Of a DNA stretch of 51,642 nucleotides, positions 9,157 to 17,802 are shown one piece after another. The position numbers and the translations under genes are program-made. The notes beneath the pieces are model-generated. The model had not been told where the DNA came from. It did not search any database and saw nothing but the letters and a program-made list of their open reading frames with translations. Source of the DNA: Paraburkholderia nodosa DSM 21604 (lineage in GTDB: Bacteria > Pseudomonadota > Gammaproteobacteria > Burkholderiales > Burkholderiaceae); the NCBI RefSeq assembly GCF_000519185.1, contig NZ_JAFA01000012.1, positions 144,761 to 196,402 on the forward strand, read 5' to 3'. Every line of letters starts with the position of its first letter. Positions within the stretch are counted from its first letter, which is position 1.

Positions 9157-9462
9157 TTAGTGCGCGTCGAGCGCCGCTTGCGCGCGGGCGCGGGAGTCTT
9201 GCGCCGACTGGTTGCGCTCGGCCCTGGCGTCACGCGCTTCCTGGTTGAAGGTCTGGCGCGCCTCCGCTGTCCGGGCCCGCTGTTGACGGTTTGCCTCGCG
9301 AACTTCCATGCGCTTCTGGACGATCGGGTCGTTATGCGTCACCGTGGCGGCGGGCTGGCCTTCCTTGCTTGCCGGTGCGGGGGTCTGCGCAAACACCTGG
9401 CCCGCAAACAGGGCGCTGACCACGATGGCGACGACGGCAACGGTGCGAGTTCTGACTTTCAT
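9157..9462 (-). CDS. Small secreted protein, function unknown
   Basis: A 101-residue protein with a good signal peptide (MKVRTRT then a hydrophobic run, cleavage after GQVFA) and a GGAGAG ribosome-binding site close to the ATG. The mature part is very hydrophilic and rich in Arg, Ala, Gln and Glu, with a run of likely helix (residues 50-100, heptad-like charge pattern). It has no cysteine and no motif I recognise. It is probably periplasmic. Similar Ala/Arg/Gln-rich exported proteins are common in Burkholderia and unassigned. Confidence 0.7.
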   Translation of the reverse strand: MKVRTRTVAVVAIVVSALFAGQVFAQTPAPASKEGQPAATVTHNDPIVQKRMEVREANRQQRARTAEARQTFNQEARDARAERNQSAQDSRARAQAALDAH

Positions 9463-9716
9463 GAGTTTCTCTCCGGCAAATAACTTTGTATTGCTAACTA
9501 ATGCTCATGCTCCGGTAAGAGCGAGGGCGGGGCCTGTCGAGCGATCCGAGGCGGGTGGCCTCGGCTGCTCTTGTTTTTCAGAGCTTTCATTTTACTTTCG
9601 AGTTGAGGCAGGTCAACCCGAGGGAGGCTCTAGCGACGTGGCAGTGCGGCCGCGATGCGCCTGTTCATAGGCCATTGAGGAATTTGCATGACAGATGGTC
9701 GCGGTTACGCGTTCTG

Positions 9717-10580
9717 TCACCGACGCAGCATGTCTGCAATCGTTTGTGTGAGCAACGTCTGCTTGTGTGCTTTCCGGTGAATCATCCCCACCGTGCGGAT
9801 GAATGGCCGCCCGGGAAGCGGCATGAGCCGCAGATTCGGATCGCTCTGCCATTTGCCGCCTTGCAGTACGGGCAACACACTCACGCCCACGTCGTTGCGC
9901 ACCAGCGAGACGATCGTTTCGATCGAGTTCAGCTCCAGGTATTCGAGCGGTTCGATGCCTAGCTCGCGCAGTGCGTGGTCGATCACGACGCCCGTCGGCA
10001 CGCGCCGGTCGAAGCGCAGAAAACCGCGCTCGCGCAGGATGCGGCGCGCATCGTCGCCGGGCGTCGCGCGGCTCGTCACGAGCATCAGAGGCTCTTCGTA
10101 GAGCGGCGTCCACGCGAGTGACTCGTGAAGCGAACCGTCTGCACTGCCAACCACGACGGCGAGGTCCACGTCGCCGTCTTCCACCATGCGCGCCAGCTCG
10201 TTCGAGCGCGCCGAGGTGAGGCGCACTTCGAGTTCCGGGTGGCCCGTTTTCAGATGCGCGACGGCCAGCGAAAGCGCGCCGATCACCGACACCACCGCGC
10301 CGATGATGATCGAGCCGTGCATCGTGTCGCCCGCACTGGCGGGCAGTTCGTCGATCAGCGCGAGAATGTGCTCGACCTTCGCGCAGATCTCGCGGCCTTC
10401 GCGCGTGAGCGCGACCTGGCGTGCGCGACGGTCGAAGATCTGCCGGCCGAGCGCCTCTTCGAGCCCGCGCATCTGCAGGCTCACGGCCGCCTGGGTGAGC
10501 GCCGTTTTTTCCGCCGCCGTGGCGAACGACCCGCTGCGCGCGACGGCCTGCAAGGTGCGCAGCATACGTAGGGTTAGCAT
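9717..10580 (-). CDS. LysR-family transcriptional regulator
   Basis: A 287-residue LysR regulator: an N-terminal winged helix (MLRTLQAVARSGSFATAAEK, then LTQAAVSLQMRGLEEALG, residues 1-60) and a periplasmic-binding-protein-like effector domain. The frame is open 56 codons further upstream, but that part overlaps the AT-rich intergenic region and lacks LysR character, so the ATG at the start of MLTLRMLRTL is chosen. It is divergent from the gamma-glutamyltransferase-like gene, and by the usual LysR rule probably controls it from the shared 154-base region. Confidence 0.92.
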   Translation of the reverse strand: MLTLRMLRTLQAVARSGSFATAAEKTALTQAAVSLQMRGLEEALGRQIFDRRARQVALTREGREICAKVEHILALIDELPASAGDTMHGSIIIGAVVSVIGALSLAVAHLKTGHPELEVRLTSARSNELARMVEDGDVDLAVVVGSADGSLHESLAWTPLYEEPLMLVTSRATPGDDARRILRERGFLRFDRRVPTGVVIDHALRELGIEPLEYLELNSIETIVSLVRNDVGVSVLPVLQGGKWQSDPNLRLMPLPGRPFIRTVGMIHRKAHKQTLLTQTIADMLRR

Positions 10581-10606
10581 GTAAATAAAACTTAAGTGTC
10601 GGGAAT

Positions 10607-10622
10607 AAAATATTAATATTTT
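10607..10622. promoter_or_regulatory. Perfect AT palindrome in the LysR / GGT divergent promoter
   Basis: AAAATATTAATATTTT is a perfect 16-bp palindrome, very AT-rich against the surrounding DNA. It contains T-N11-A spacing as in LysR recognition sites and lies 27 bases from the LysR start. It may be the activator site or the AT-rich core of the divergent promoters. Confidence 0.45.
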
Positions 10623-10734
10623 TTTGCCTGATCCTTCAAGATAATCGATAGATCGGCATGAGCCGTGCGCGCCGCAACTGAGTGCGGCGGTGCGCGTGCC
10701 GCTGCTTTCGTTCATTACCGGAATCCGGACTTCC

Positions 10735-12372
10735 ATGACGCGCTTCAACTGGCAAAACCCCTATCCGACGCCGCGCCTGCCGGTGTTCGCCCGCAATATC
10801 GTTTCGACATCGCATCCGCTTGCCGCGCAGGCCGGGCTGCGCATGCTCTGGAAAGGCGGGAATGCCGTCGACGCCGCCATCGCCGCCGCAGCCGCCATCA
10901 CCGTGGTCGAACCGGTATCGAACGGCCTTGGCAGCGACTGCTTCGCGCTCGTGTGGGATGGCGCGAAGCTGCACGGCCTGAACGCGTCGGGCAATGCGCC
11001 GGCGGCGTGGAGCGTCGATTATTTCCGCCGCAAATACGGCGAGGAAAACGGTCTCGCGAAGCAGCCCAAACGCGGCTGGGACACGGTGACCGTGCCTGGC
11101 GTGATCGCGGGCTGGGAAGCGCTGCATGCGAAGTTCGGCAAGCTGCCGTTCGCGGACCTGATGGAGCCGGCCATCGAGATCGCGGAGCGCGGCCATGCGG
11201 TGGCGACCATCGTCACGCGCAAGTGGCAGGCGGCGATTCCCGAATTGCACAATCAGCCGGGCTTTGCCGAGACCTTCATGCCGCGCGGCCGCGCGCCCGA
11301 AGTGAGCGAGCGCGTGTGCTTTCCCGGCCACGCCGCCACGCTGCGGCGCCTCGCGGAACGCGGTCCGCGCGACTACTACGAGGGCGAACTCGCCGAGCGC
11401 ATCGCCGCGTTTGCGCGCGAAGGCGGCGCGGCGCTCACGCTGGACGACCTGCGCAACTATCGCCCGGAATGGGTCGAGCCGATCGGCAAGAATTATCGCG
11501 GCTACACGGTCCACGAGATTCCGCCCAACGGGCAGGGCATCGCGGCGCTGATCGCGCTCGGCATTCTCGAACAGTTCGACATGGGCTCGCTCGCGCTCGA
11601 CAGCCTCGAATCGCAGCATCTGCAGATCGAGGCCATGAAGCTCGCGTTCGCCGACGTCTATCGCTACGTTGCCGATCCGCGTTCGATGGAAGTCACGCCC
11701 GAGCAGATGCTCGACGACGCCTACCTGAAAGAGCGCGCGAAGCTGATCGACCCGAAGCGCGCCACGCAGTTCGACTTCGGCATGCCGCGCTCGGGCGGCA
11801 CGATCTATCTCTCCGCCGTGGACGAGCGCGGCATGATGGTGAGCTTCATCCAGTCGAACTACATGGGCTTCGGTTCGGGCGTGGTCGTGCCGGGCACGGG
11901 CATCGCGCTGCAGAACCGCGGCTGCGGCTTTTCGATGGACCCGGTCTCGCCGAACGTCGTGGAAGGCGGCAAGCGCCCATTCCACACCATCATTCCGGCG
12001 TTCCTCACGCAGCAGGTGGACGGCCGCCAGGAAGCGGTGATGAGCTTCGGCGTGATGGGCGGCGACATGCAGCCGCAAGGGCATTTGCAGTCCGTCGTGC
12101 GCATGCTCGACTACGGCCAGCAGCCGCAGGCCGCGTGCGATGCGCCGCGCTGGAAGGTCAACCGCGACTTCACGCTCGATATCGAATCGACCTTCAACCC
12201 GCAGACGGCGCGCGCGCTGCAAGGGCTCGGCCACGAGATCAAGGGCATCGACGATCCGTACATGGACTTCGGCTCGGGCCAGTTCATCTGGAAGCTCGAT
12301 CGCAACGATCCCGAGCGCGGCTATGTCGCCGCGAGCGACACGCGCCGCGACGGGCTCGCAGCGGGCTTCTAG
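10735..12372 (+). CDS. Gamma-glutamyltransferase family protein (Ntn-hydrolase)
   Basis: A 545-residue protein of the gamma-glutamyltransferase family, which is made as one chain and cuts itself before a threonine that becomes the nucleophile. That residue is visible: Thr356 in SGGTIYLSAVD, followed by the family block GFGSGVVVPGTGIALQNRG. The N-terminal GNAVDAAIAAAAAITVVEP is also diagnostic. There is no signal peptide, unlike classical periplasmic GGT, so it is probably a cytoplasmic amidase or transferase acting on a gamma-glutamyl compound or similar amide. The ATG before TRFNWQNPY is chosen; an in-frame GTG 15 codons earlier exists. It sits upstream of an MHS transporter gene and divergent from a LysR gene. 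Confidence 0.9.
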   Translation: MTRFNWQNPYPTPRLPVFARNIVSTSHPLAAQAGLRMLWKGGNAVDAAIAAAAAITVVEPVSNGLGSDCFALVWDGAKLHGLNASGNAPAAWSVDYFRRKYGEENGLAKQPKRGWDTVTVPGVIAGWEALHAKFGKLPFADLMEPAIEIAERGHAVATIVTRKWQAAIPELHNQPGFAETFMPRGRAPEVSERVCFPGHAATLRRLAERGPRDYYEGELAERIAAFAREGGAALTLDDLRNYRPEWVEPIGKNYRGYTVHEIPPNGQGIAALIALGILEQFDMGSLALDSLESQHLQIEAMKLAFADVYRYVADPRSMEVTPEQMLDDAYLKERAKLIDPKRATQFDFGMPRSGGTIYLSAVDERGMMVSFIQSNYMGFGSGVVVPGTGIALQNRGCGFSMDPVSPNVVEGGKRPFHTIIPAFLTQQVDGRQEAVMSFGVMGGDMQPQGHLQSVVRMLDYGQQPQAACDAPRWKVNRDFTLDIESTFNPQTARALQGLGHEIKGIDDPYMDFGSGQFIWKLDRNDPERGYVAASDTRRDGLAAGF

Positions 12373-12389
12373 GCGGCGAGCAGCGTTTG

Positions 12390-12416
12390 CCGCGAGCGGG
12401 AATGCCTCGCTCGCGG
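12390..12416 (+). terminator. Intergenic hairpin between the GGT-like gene and transporter gene
   Basis: A perfect 9-bp stem, CCGCGAGCG / CGCTCGCGG, with a nine-base loop, lies 18 bases past the stop. TTTGCC and GGCAAA extend it outside an imperfect stretch. There is no U-tract, so it may attenuate or protect the message rather than stop transcription fully. Confidence 0.5.
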
Positions 12417-12463
12417 TTCACGGCAAACAATGAGTAGACCAAATAAAAAAGGAGGAGACTGAC

Positions 12464-13792
12464 ATGGAGACCGGGTCATCGGTTTCGAGAGCGCCGCTCA
12501 GCCGCGGCATGGTGCGCCGCATCGTGTTCTCCTCGTCGATCGGCAATGCGCTGGAGTGGTTCGACTTTCTCGTGTACGGCTACTTCGCGCCGATCATCGC
12601 GAAGCAGTTCTTTCCCGTGCACGACGAATGGCTCTCCACGCTGCTGGCGGTCGGCACCTTCGGCATCTCTTTTCTCATGCGTCCGCTTGGCGCGATCGTG
12701 CTGGGTATCTACGGCGATCGCGAGGGGCGCAAGGCCGCGCTCACGCTCGCCATTGCCCTCATGATGGCGGGCACGCTGGCCATGGCGGTCATGCCGCCGT
12801 ATGCGTCGATCGGCATCGCCGCGCCGCTCTTGATCCTGCTCGCGCGCCTCGTGCAGGGCTTTGCGGTGGGCGGCGAGTTTGGCAGCGCGACGGCGTTCAT
12901 GGTCGAGCACAGCCCCGCCAGGCGCGGTTACTACGCGAGCTGGCAGTTCGCGAGCCAGGGCGCGGCCGCGATTCTCGCGGCGTCGTTCGGCGGCGTGCTC
13001 GCAGCGTGGCTGCCGCCCGAGCAACTGCAGGCGTGGGGCTGGCGCGTGCCGTTCTTCTTCGGGCTCGTGCTCGGGCCGGTGGGCTGGTACATCCGCTCGC
13101 ATCTGGATGAGACGCCCGAATTCATCGCGAACCAGCAAGCGCACAGCGGACAAGATGCGCGCGCAACGAATGAGCCGGGCCTCGGCCGCCAATGGGTGAA
13201 CCTGCTGCTCGCGGTGGGCATCGTTGCGCAGTCCACTGTTGGCGTGTACATCCTCCAGCTCTACATGCCGATGTACGCGGTGAAGCAACTCCATATGGCG
13301 GCGGCAACCTCGTTCGGCGTGGTCGTGCTCAACGGCGGCCTGCAGTTCGCGCTTTCGCCGGTGATGGGCGCGCTCTCGGACCGCATCGGGCGCATTCGCA
13401 TCATGCTGACCACGTCGATCCTGCTTGCGGCGCTCACGTATCCCATGTTCGCGCTGTTGCAGCGTCACCCCACGCTCGGCTGGCTGCTCGTGCTCCAGGG
13501 CTCGGCGGGCATCTTCAAGGCGGCCTATTCGGGCCCGATGCCCGCTTTGATGTCGGAGATCTTTCCGGTGCGCGTGCGCTCGGCGGGGCTTTCCATCGCG
13601 TACAGCCTTGGCGTGACGCTCTTTGGCGGCTTCGCGCCGACGATCGCCGAAGTGCTGATTCACGTAACGGGCGATACGCTCGCGCCCGCGTATTACGTTT
13701 CGCTCGCGGCCGTGATCTCGGGTGTTTCGCTCGCAATCGTCGGCTGGCGGACGATGCGGCAGGCTTCGATGCGGACCACGCTCGCGAGCTGA
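12464..13792 (+). CDS. MFS transporter, metabolite:H+ symporter (MHS) family
   Basis: A 442-residue inner-membrane transporter with about twelve helices. The N-terminal GNALEWFDFLVYGYFAP, the loop 2-3 motif GIYGDREGRKAAL and LVQGFAVGGEFGSATAFMVE mark the MHS group (relatives of KgtP, ShiA, ProP, citrate carriers), which take up organic acids or amino-acid-like compounds with protons. A very good ribosome-binding site (AAGGAGGAG) precedes the ATG. It follows the GGT-like gene by 91 bases and may import that enzyme's substrate or remove its product; the solute is unknown. Confidence 0.93.
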   Translation: METGSSVSRAPLSRGMVRRIVFSSSIGNALEWFDFLVYGYFAPIIAKQFFPVHDEWLSTLLAVGTFGISFLMRPLGAIVLGIYGDREGRKAALTLAIALMMAGTLAMAVMPPYASIGIAAPLLILLARLVQGFAVGGEFGSATAFMVEHSPARRGYYASWQFASQGAAAILAASFGGVLAAWLPPEQLQAWGWRVPFFFGLVLGPVGWYIRSHLDETPEFIANQQAHSGQDARATNEPGLGRQWVNLLLAVGIVAQSTVGVYILQLYMPMYAVKQLHMAAATSFGVVVLNGGLQFALSPVMGALSDRIGRIRIMLTTSILLAALTYPMFALLQRHPTLGWLLVLQGSAGIFKAAYSGPMPALMSEIFPVRVRSAGLSIAYSLGVTLFGGFAPTIAEVLIHVTGDTLAPAYYVSLAAVISGVSLAIVGWRTMRQASMRTTLAS

Positions 13793-14002
13793 AAGTCTGA
13801 AGTCCGAACTGACCCGATTGTCATTGTGCCCGCAGAATCTCCCTTTAAAACAGGGCGTGAATGCGGGCGCGGTGTTCTTGCACGCCTTCTTCGTGACTTC
13901 GTGCAGACCTCGCTGAAGCGTCACGAAAGTGGTGATATAGTCGCCCCCTCACCGCCGTCCGGCGGGGCGAGCATTACGTTTTGTCAGGTTCCCGGAGAGT
14001 AT

Positions 14003-14251
14003 ATGGCAGTCGAATATCGTGGCTTTCGAGTCACTGTCGAAGCGAAAGCAGACGCGACGGACACGCAATGGCTGTGCCGCGCGGTTTTGGAAGGTGTTGA
14101 CGCACAAGTGGAAACGGCCAAGCTGCCTTGCGTCGAGCTTGCGATTCCCAAGCTGAAGATCGATGTGCTGATGGCGCTCAGCGTGGTCGAGCAAACGGCG
14201 AAGCAGGCTGTCGACGAATGGTGGCAAGCCAAGCAGCCGGAAATGGCCTGA
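14003..14251 (+). CDS. Conserved small protein, unknown function
   Basis: An 82-residue soluble protein starting MAVEYRGFRVTVEAK, with GGAGAG correctly placed before the ATG. A candidate -10 box (TATAGT at 13936) and a GC hairpin (TCGCCCC / GGGGCGA, 13941-13970) lie in the 5' leader, so it probably has its own promoter. The protein has an alternating strand pattern at the start and a likely helix at the end (VVEQTAKQAVDEWWQAKQ). I recognise it only as a type of small conserved Burkholderiaceae protein and know no function. Confidence 0.75.
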   Translation: MAVEYRGFRVTVEAKADATDTQWLCRAVLEGVDAQVETAKLPCVELAIPKLKIDVLMALSVVEQTAKQAVDEWWQAKQPEMA

Positions 14252-14296
14252 TGATTCAGGCGCAGGCAACCCCGCTGCGGTTGCCGCGCCTCGCGC

Positions 14297-15256
14297 TCAA
14301 CGCGCACTGACCAGATTGCGCGGCTTGCCTTCGTAAAACGCCGCAATATTTTCAACGAGTTGATCCGCAAGCGCCTGCATGGCTTCATCGCTCGCCCACG
14401 CAACGTGGGGTGTGAGGATGAACGCCGGATGCGAGACGATGGCCTGAAACGGATGATCGGCAGGCAACGGTTCCTGCGTCACGACATCGAAGCCCGCGCC
14501 TGAGATCGCGCCGCTTTGCAGGGCGTCCACCAACGCCGCTTCGTTCACGAGTCCCCCGCGCGCCGTATTGATCAGCAAGGGCCGCCGCTTCATGCGCGCG
14601 AACGCCGTGGCGTCGATCAGATCGCGCGTTTCCACGGTGAGCGGACAGTGCAGCGTGATGATGTCGCTTGCTTCGAGCAGCGTTTCGAGCGGCACGTAGC
14701 CCGCTTGCGCGTCGTTGCGCGTCTTGCGCGCGGCGAACAGCACGCGCAGACCCAGCGCGCGTCCCATTTGCGCAACGGCCTGTCCCAATGCGCCGTCGCC
14801 GATGACGCCGAGCGTCGAACCCGCGAGATTGCGGATCGGAAAATCAAAGAAGCAGAACTGTCCCGATTCGAGCCAGCGGCCTGCGCGCACGGCATCGCGA
14901 TACGCGGCCAGGCTGCGGCGCAGCGCGAATATCAATGCGAACGTATGCTCCGGCACGCTGTTGCCGGCGTAGTCGCGCACGTTGCGCACGACGATGCCGC
15001 GCGTCGCGCAGGCGTGCAGATCCACGTTGTCCGTCCCCGTAGCGGCGACGGCGACCATGCGCAGGCGGGGCGCGCCAGCTAGCGCTTCGGCGCTGATGCG
15101 CGCCTTGTTCGTGATGACGATGTCGGCGTTGCGAATGCGGGCGGCGATCTCATCGGGCGCGGTGCGCTCGAAGGTTTCCAGGGTGTGGTCGAAAGGCAGC
15201 GGACGAAGCCGCGTCTGGGGCGCGAGCGTCGCGCGATCGAGAAAAACGACGTGCAT
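14297..15256 (-). CDS. D-2-hydroxyacid dehydrogenase (hydroxypyruvate/glyoxylate reductase-like)
   Basis: A 319-residue NAD(P)-dependent oxidoreductase of the D-isomer-specific 2-hydroxyacid dehydrogenase family. Visible features: the nucleotide-binding LGVIGDGALGQAVAQMG near residue 150, the catalytic arginine in INTARGGLVNE, and the catalytic histidine in ILTPHVAWAS. It interconverts a 2-ketoacid and a D-2-hydroxyacid; the closest familiar relatives are glycerate dehydrogenases. The frame runs 60 codons further upstream, but the family N-terminus begins at MHVVFLDRATLAP, so that ATG is chosen. It ends 45 bases from the convergent small-protein gene. Confidence 0.92.
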   Translation of the reverse strand: MHVVFLDRATLAPQTRLRPLPFDHTLETFERTAPDEIAARIRNADIVITNKARISAEALAGAPRLRMVAVAATGTDNVDLHACATRGIVVRNVRDYAGNSVPEHTFALIFALRRSLAAYRDAVRAGRWLESGQFCFFDFPIRNLAGSTLGVIGDGALGQAVAQMGRALGLRVLFAARKTRNDAQAGYVPLETLLEASDIITLHCPLTVETRDLIDATAFARMKRRPLLINTARGGLVNEAALVDALQSGAISGAGFDVVTQEPLPADHPFQAIVSHPAFILTPHVAWASDEAMQALADQLVENIAAFYEGKPRNLVSAR

Positions 15257-15500
15257 GGTGTCTGGCCTGAGCGAAAGAGGGGCAGTTCTTGCATTGTCGC
15301 GCACCGGGTGCCCGGCTGGCTTGCTCGATCCGCCAACTGAGTTTCCGATGAGGAAATTCGCAGCAGCGCCGCGCCAGAGGCGTTCGCGCAGCCTTTCCAT
15401 TTGCTCAAGCCAGATTGAGCAAGCATCGATTATCAAAGGGTGCGGTCCGGTTCATCATGTCTCTCATAGTCAGTCGCAGACAGTCCGAAATAACCCCTTT

Positions 15501-15594
15501 CATGGGACCAGAGTCAGGAGCTTTGCATGGGATCAGAGTAAGCGCTAAAGCGCTAACTCTGATCGACAGCTAAAGCGCCAACTCTGGTCGACAG
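15501..15594 (+). repeat. Array of ~25-bp repeats with a 34-bp palindrome, upstream of the CoA-transferase gene
   Basis: Two adjacent 25-base copies, both of the form CTAAAGCGCYAACTCTGRTC followed by GACAG, lie at 15545-15569 and 15570-15594 with two mismatches. Two more 25-base units starting CATGGGAYCAGAGT lie at 15501 and 15526. The second of these pairs with the first downstream copy to make a near-perfect palindrome at 15531-15564: GATCAGAGTAAGCGCT, AA, then AGCGCTAACTCTGATC (15 of 16 pairs). The last repeat runs into the ribosome-binding site (GACAGGAGACA). From 15257 to 15500 I see nothing else except the promoter region of the hydroxyacid dehydrogenase gene. Confidence 0.8.
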
Positions 15595-15605
15595 GAGACA
15601 CAGCC

Positions 15606-16796
15606 ATGCCACGACCACTCGAAGGAATCCGCGTTCTGGAGCTGGGACAGCTCATCGCGGGTCCGTTTGCTGGCCGCATGCTCGCCGAGTTCGGCGCGAG
15701 CGTCATCAAGGTGGAGCCGCCCGGCGTGGGCGATCCGTTGCGCAAGTGGCGCCTGCTGCACGACGGCACGTCGGTCTGGTGGGCCGCCCAGTCGCGCAAC
15801 AAGGACTCCATCACGCTCGATCTGCGCACGCCCGAGGGGCAGGACGTGATTCGCCGTCTCGTGTCGGAAACCGACGTGCTGATCGAAAATTTCCGCCCCG
15901 GCACGCTCGAAGGCTGGGGCCTCGGCTGGGACGAACTCAGCGCGATCAATCCCGGCCTCGTCATGTTGCGCGTTTCGGGCTACGGGCAGACGGGCCCGTA
16001 TCGCGACCGGCCCGGTTTCGGCGTGGTCGCCGAAGCGATGGGCGGCCTGCGTCACCTGAGCGGTGAGCCGGAGCGCACGCCGGTGCGCGTGGGCATCTCG
16101 ATCGGCGATTCGCTCTCCGCGCTGCATGGCGTGATCGGCATCCTGCTGGCGCTGCGGCACCGCGAGCAGCAGGGCGGCAAGGGCCAGGTCGTGGACGTCG
16201 CGCTCTACGAGTCCGTCTTCAACATGATGGAAAGCCTGCTGCCCGAGTATTCGGTGTTCGGCGCCGTGCGCCAGCCGGCGGGCAGCAGCCTGCCCGGCAT
16301 CGCGCCGAGCAACGCCTACCGCTGCAGCGACGGCAAGTACGCGCTGATCGCGGGCAACGGCGACAGCATCTATCGCCGCCTGATGGAGTTGATTGGCCGC
16401 CCGGACATGGGCAACGATCCGGCGCTCGCGCAGAACGACGGACGCGTCGCGCAGGTCGAGCGCATCGACGCCGCGATCGGCGAATGGACCGCACGGCACA
16501 CGCTCGACCAGGTGCTCGCGGCGCTCAACGAAGCGCGCATTCCGGCGGGCCGCATCTACGATGTCGCGGACATCGCGGCCGATCCGCATTACCACGCCCG
16601 CGAGATGATCGTGGACGACACCTTGCCCGACGGCACAGCGGTGCAGGTGCCGGGCGTGGTGCCCAAGCTGTGCGGCACGCCAGGTACGATCGAGCGCAGT
16701 GCGCCGAAGCTCGGCGAGCATACCGACACGGTGCTGGAATCGATAGGCGTGGACGCCGCAACGCGCGAAGCATGGCGCGCGCGCGGTGTGATCTGA
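15606..16796 (+). CDS. Family III CoA-transferase (CaiB/BaiF), probably for a C5-C6 dicarboxylate
   Basis: A 396-residue CaiB/BaiF-type CoA-transferase, which moves CoA from a donor thioester to an acid through an aspartyl-CoA intermediate. The catalytic aspartate is visible as Asp168 in VGISIGDSLSALHG. The start PRPLEGIRVLELGQLIAGPF and LIENFRPGTLE are typical. A good ribosome-binding site (AGGAGACA) precedes the ATG. Its stop directly abuts the next gene, an HMG-CoA-lyase-like enzyme, so activation of 3-hydroxy-3-methylglutarate or a related acid, as done by the human family member SUGCT, is a sensible inference. Confidence 0.93.
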   Translation: MPRPLEGIRVLELGQLIAGPFAGRMLAEFGASVIKVEPPGVGDPLRKWRLLHDGTSVWWAAQSRNKDSITLDLRTPEGQDVIRRLVSETDVLIENFRPGTLEGWGLGWDELSAINPGLVMLRVSGYGQTGPYRDRPGFGVVAEAMGGLRHLSGEPERTPVRVGISIGDSLSALHGVIGILLALRHREQQGGKGQVVDVALYESVFNMMESLLPEYSVFGAVRQPAGSSLPGIAPSNAYRCSDGKYALIAGNGDSIYRRLMELIGRPDMGNDPALAQNDGRVAQVERIDAAIGEWTARHTLDQVLAALNEARIPAGRIYDVADIAADPHYHAREMIVDDTLPDGTAVQVPGVVPKLCGTPGTIERSAPKLGEHTDTVLESIGVDAATREAWRARGVI

Positions 16797-16811
16797 ATGG
16801 AGAGCGGCAAG

Positions 16812-17789
16812 ATGACGAGCGGAAATAAAGAAAACTTCAAGGGCAAGGTGCTGTATCTCAACGAAGTCGCGACGCGCGACGGCTTCCAGAACGAAGCCAC
16901 CTTCATCGACACCGACGACAAGATCGCGCTGATCGACCGCCTGAGCGCCTGCGGCTACGCGAAGATCGAAGTAACCTCGTTCACGTCGCCCAAGGCGATC
17001 CCCGCACTGCGCGACGCCGAGGCGGTGATGCATGGCATCAAGCGCGTGCCGGGCGTCGTCTATACGGTGCTTGTGCCGAACGTGCGGGGCGCGGAGCGCG
17101 CGCTGTCGTGCAACGTGAATGAAGTGAATCTCGTGATGTCGGTGAGCGAGACCCACAATCGCACCAACCTGCGCATGACGCGCGAGCAGTCGTTCGCGCA
17201 GTTGCGCGACGTGATCGACGCGGTGCGCGGCACCGGCGTGGCGATCAATGTTTCGCTCTCCACAGCAATGGGCTGCCCGATGGAAGGCGACGTGCCCGTG
17301 GAGGACGTGCTCGGCTGGATGCAGCGTTTCGCCGAACTGGGCGTGCAGGGCGTGACGCTTTGCGATACGACCGGCATGGCGCATCCCGCGCAGGTGCGTG
17401 CGTTGTGCGAAAGCGCTGCGCAGGCGTTCGGCGCGCTCGAACTGACGCTGCACTTCCACAATACGCGTGGCATGGCGCTCGCCAACACGCTTGCTGCGCT
17501 CGATACGGGCATCGTGCGCTTCGACGCCTCGCTCGGCGGCCTTGGCGGCTGTCCGTACGCGCCGGGCGCGAGCGGCAACGTGTGCACCGAAGAACTCGTG
17601 CACATGCTCGAACTCGACGGCTACGACACCGGCGTCAATCTCGCCGCCGTGCTCGATGCCGCCGCGCTGTTGCCCGGCCTGATCGGCCACGACGTGCCCA
17701 GCCAGATTCTCAAGGCCGGCCGCCGCCTCGACCTGCATCCGGTGCCGGAACAGGCGCAGGGCATGCCCGTACAACGCGCGTACTCATGA
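16812..17789 (+). CDS. Hydroxymethylglutaryl-CoA lyase family protein
   Basis: A 325-residue TIM-barrel lyase of the HMG-CoA lyase family, which splits HMG-CoA into acetyl-CoA and acetoacetate. Conserved parts: NEVATRDGFQNE with the catalytic arginine, the metal-binding LHFHNTRGMALAN, and the signature GGCPYAPGASGNVCTEEL with its catalytic cysteine. The ATG with GGAGAG seven bases before it is preferred; an ATG five codons earlier (16797) directly abuts the CoA-transferase stop and could be used by coupling. Substrates with a different 3-hydroxyacyl-CoA are possible for this family. Confidence 0.92.
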   Translation: MTSGNKENFKGKVLYLNEVATRDGFQNEATFIDTDDKIALIDRLSACGYAKIEVTSFTSPKAIPALRDAEAVMHGIKRVPGVVYTVLVPNVRGAERALSCNVNEVNLVMSVSETHNRTNLRMTREQSFAQLRDVIDAVRGTGVAINVSLSTAMGCPMEGDVPVEDVLGWMQRFAELGVQGVTLCDTTGMAHPAQVRALCESAAQAFGALELTLHFHNTRGMALANTLAALDTGIVRFDASLGGLGGCPYAPGASGNVCTEELVHMLELDGYDTGVNLAAVLDAAALLPGLIGHDVPSQILKAGRRLDLHPVPEQAQGMPVQRAYS

Positions 17790-17802
17790 CAAGGAGCGAA
17801 GC

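Noticed and set aside
10636..12234. A 532-codon minus-strand frame opposite the GGT-like gene
   Set aside because: The composition is shadow-like (Arg/His/Ala), and the plus strand holds an enzyme with an intact catalytic site.
12476..13924. A 482-codon minus-strand frame opposite the MHS transporter gene
   Set aside because: The protein is extremely rich in Arg, Glu and His without any membrane or domain pattern; the transporter is the real gene.
15570..17774. A 734-codon open frame on the minus strand opposite the CoA-transferase and HMG-CoA-lyase-like genes
   Set aside because: It is antisense to two clear enzymes, is rich in His, Arg and Ala, has no domain, and is a known effect of high-GC codon use.
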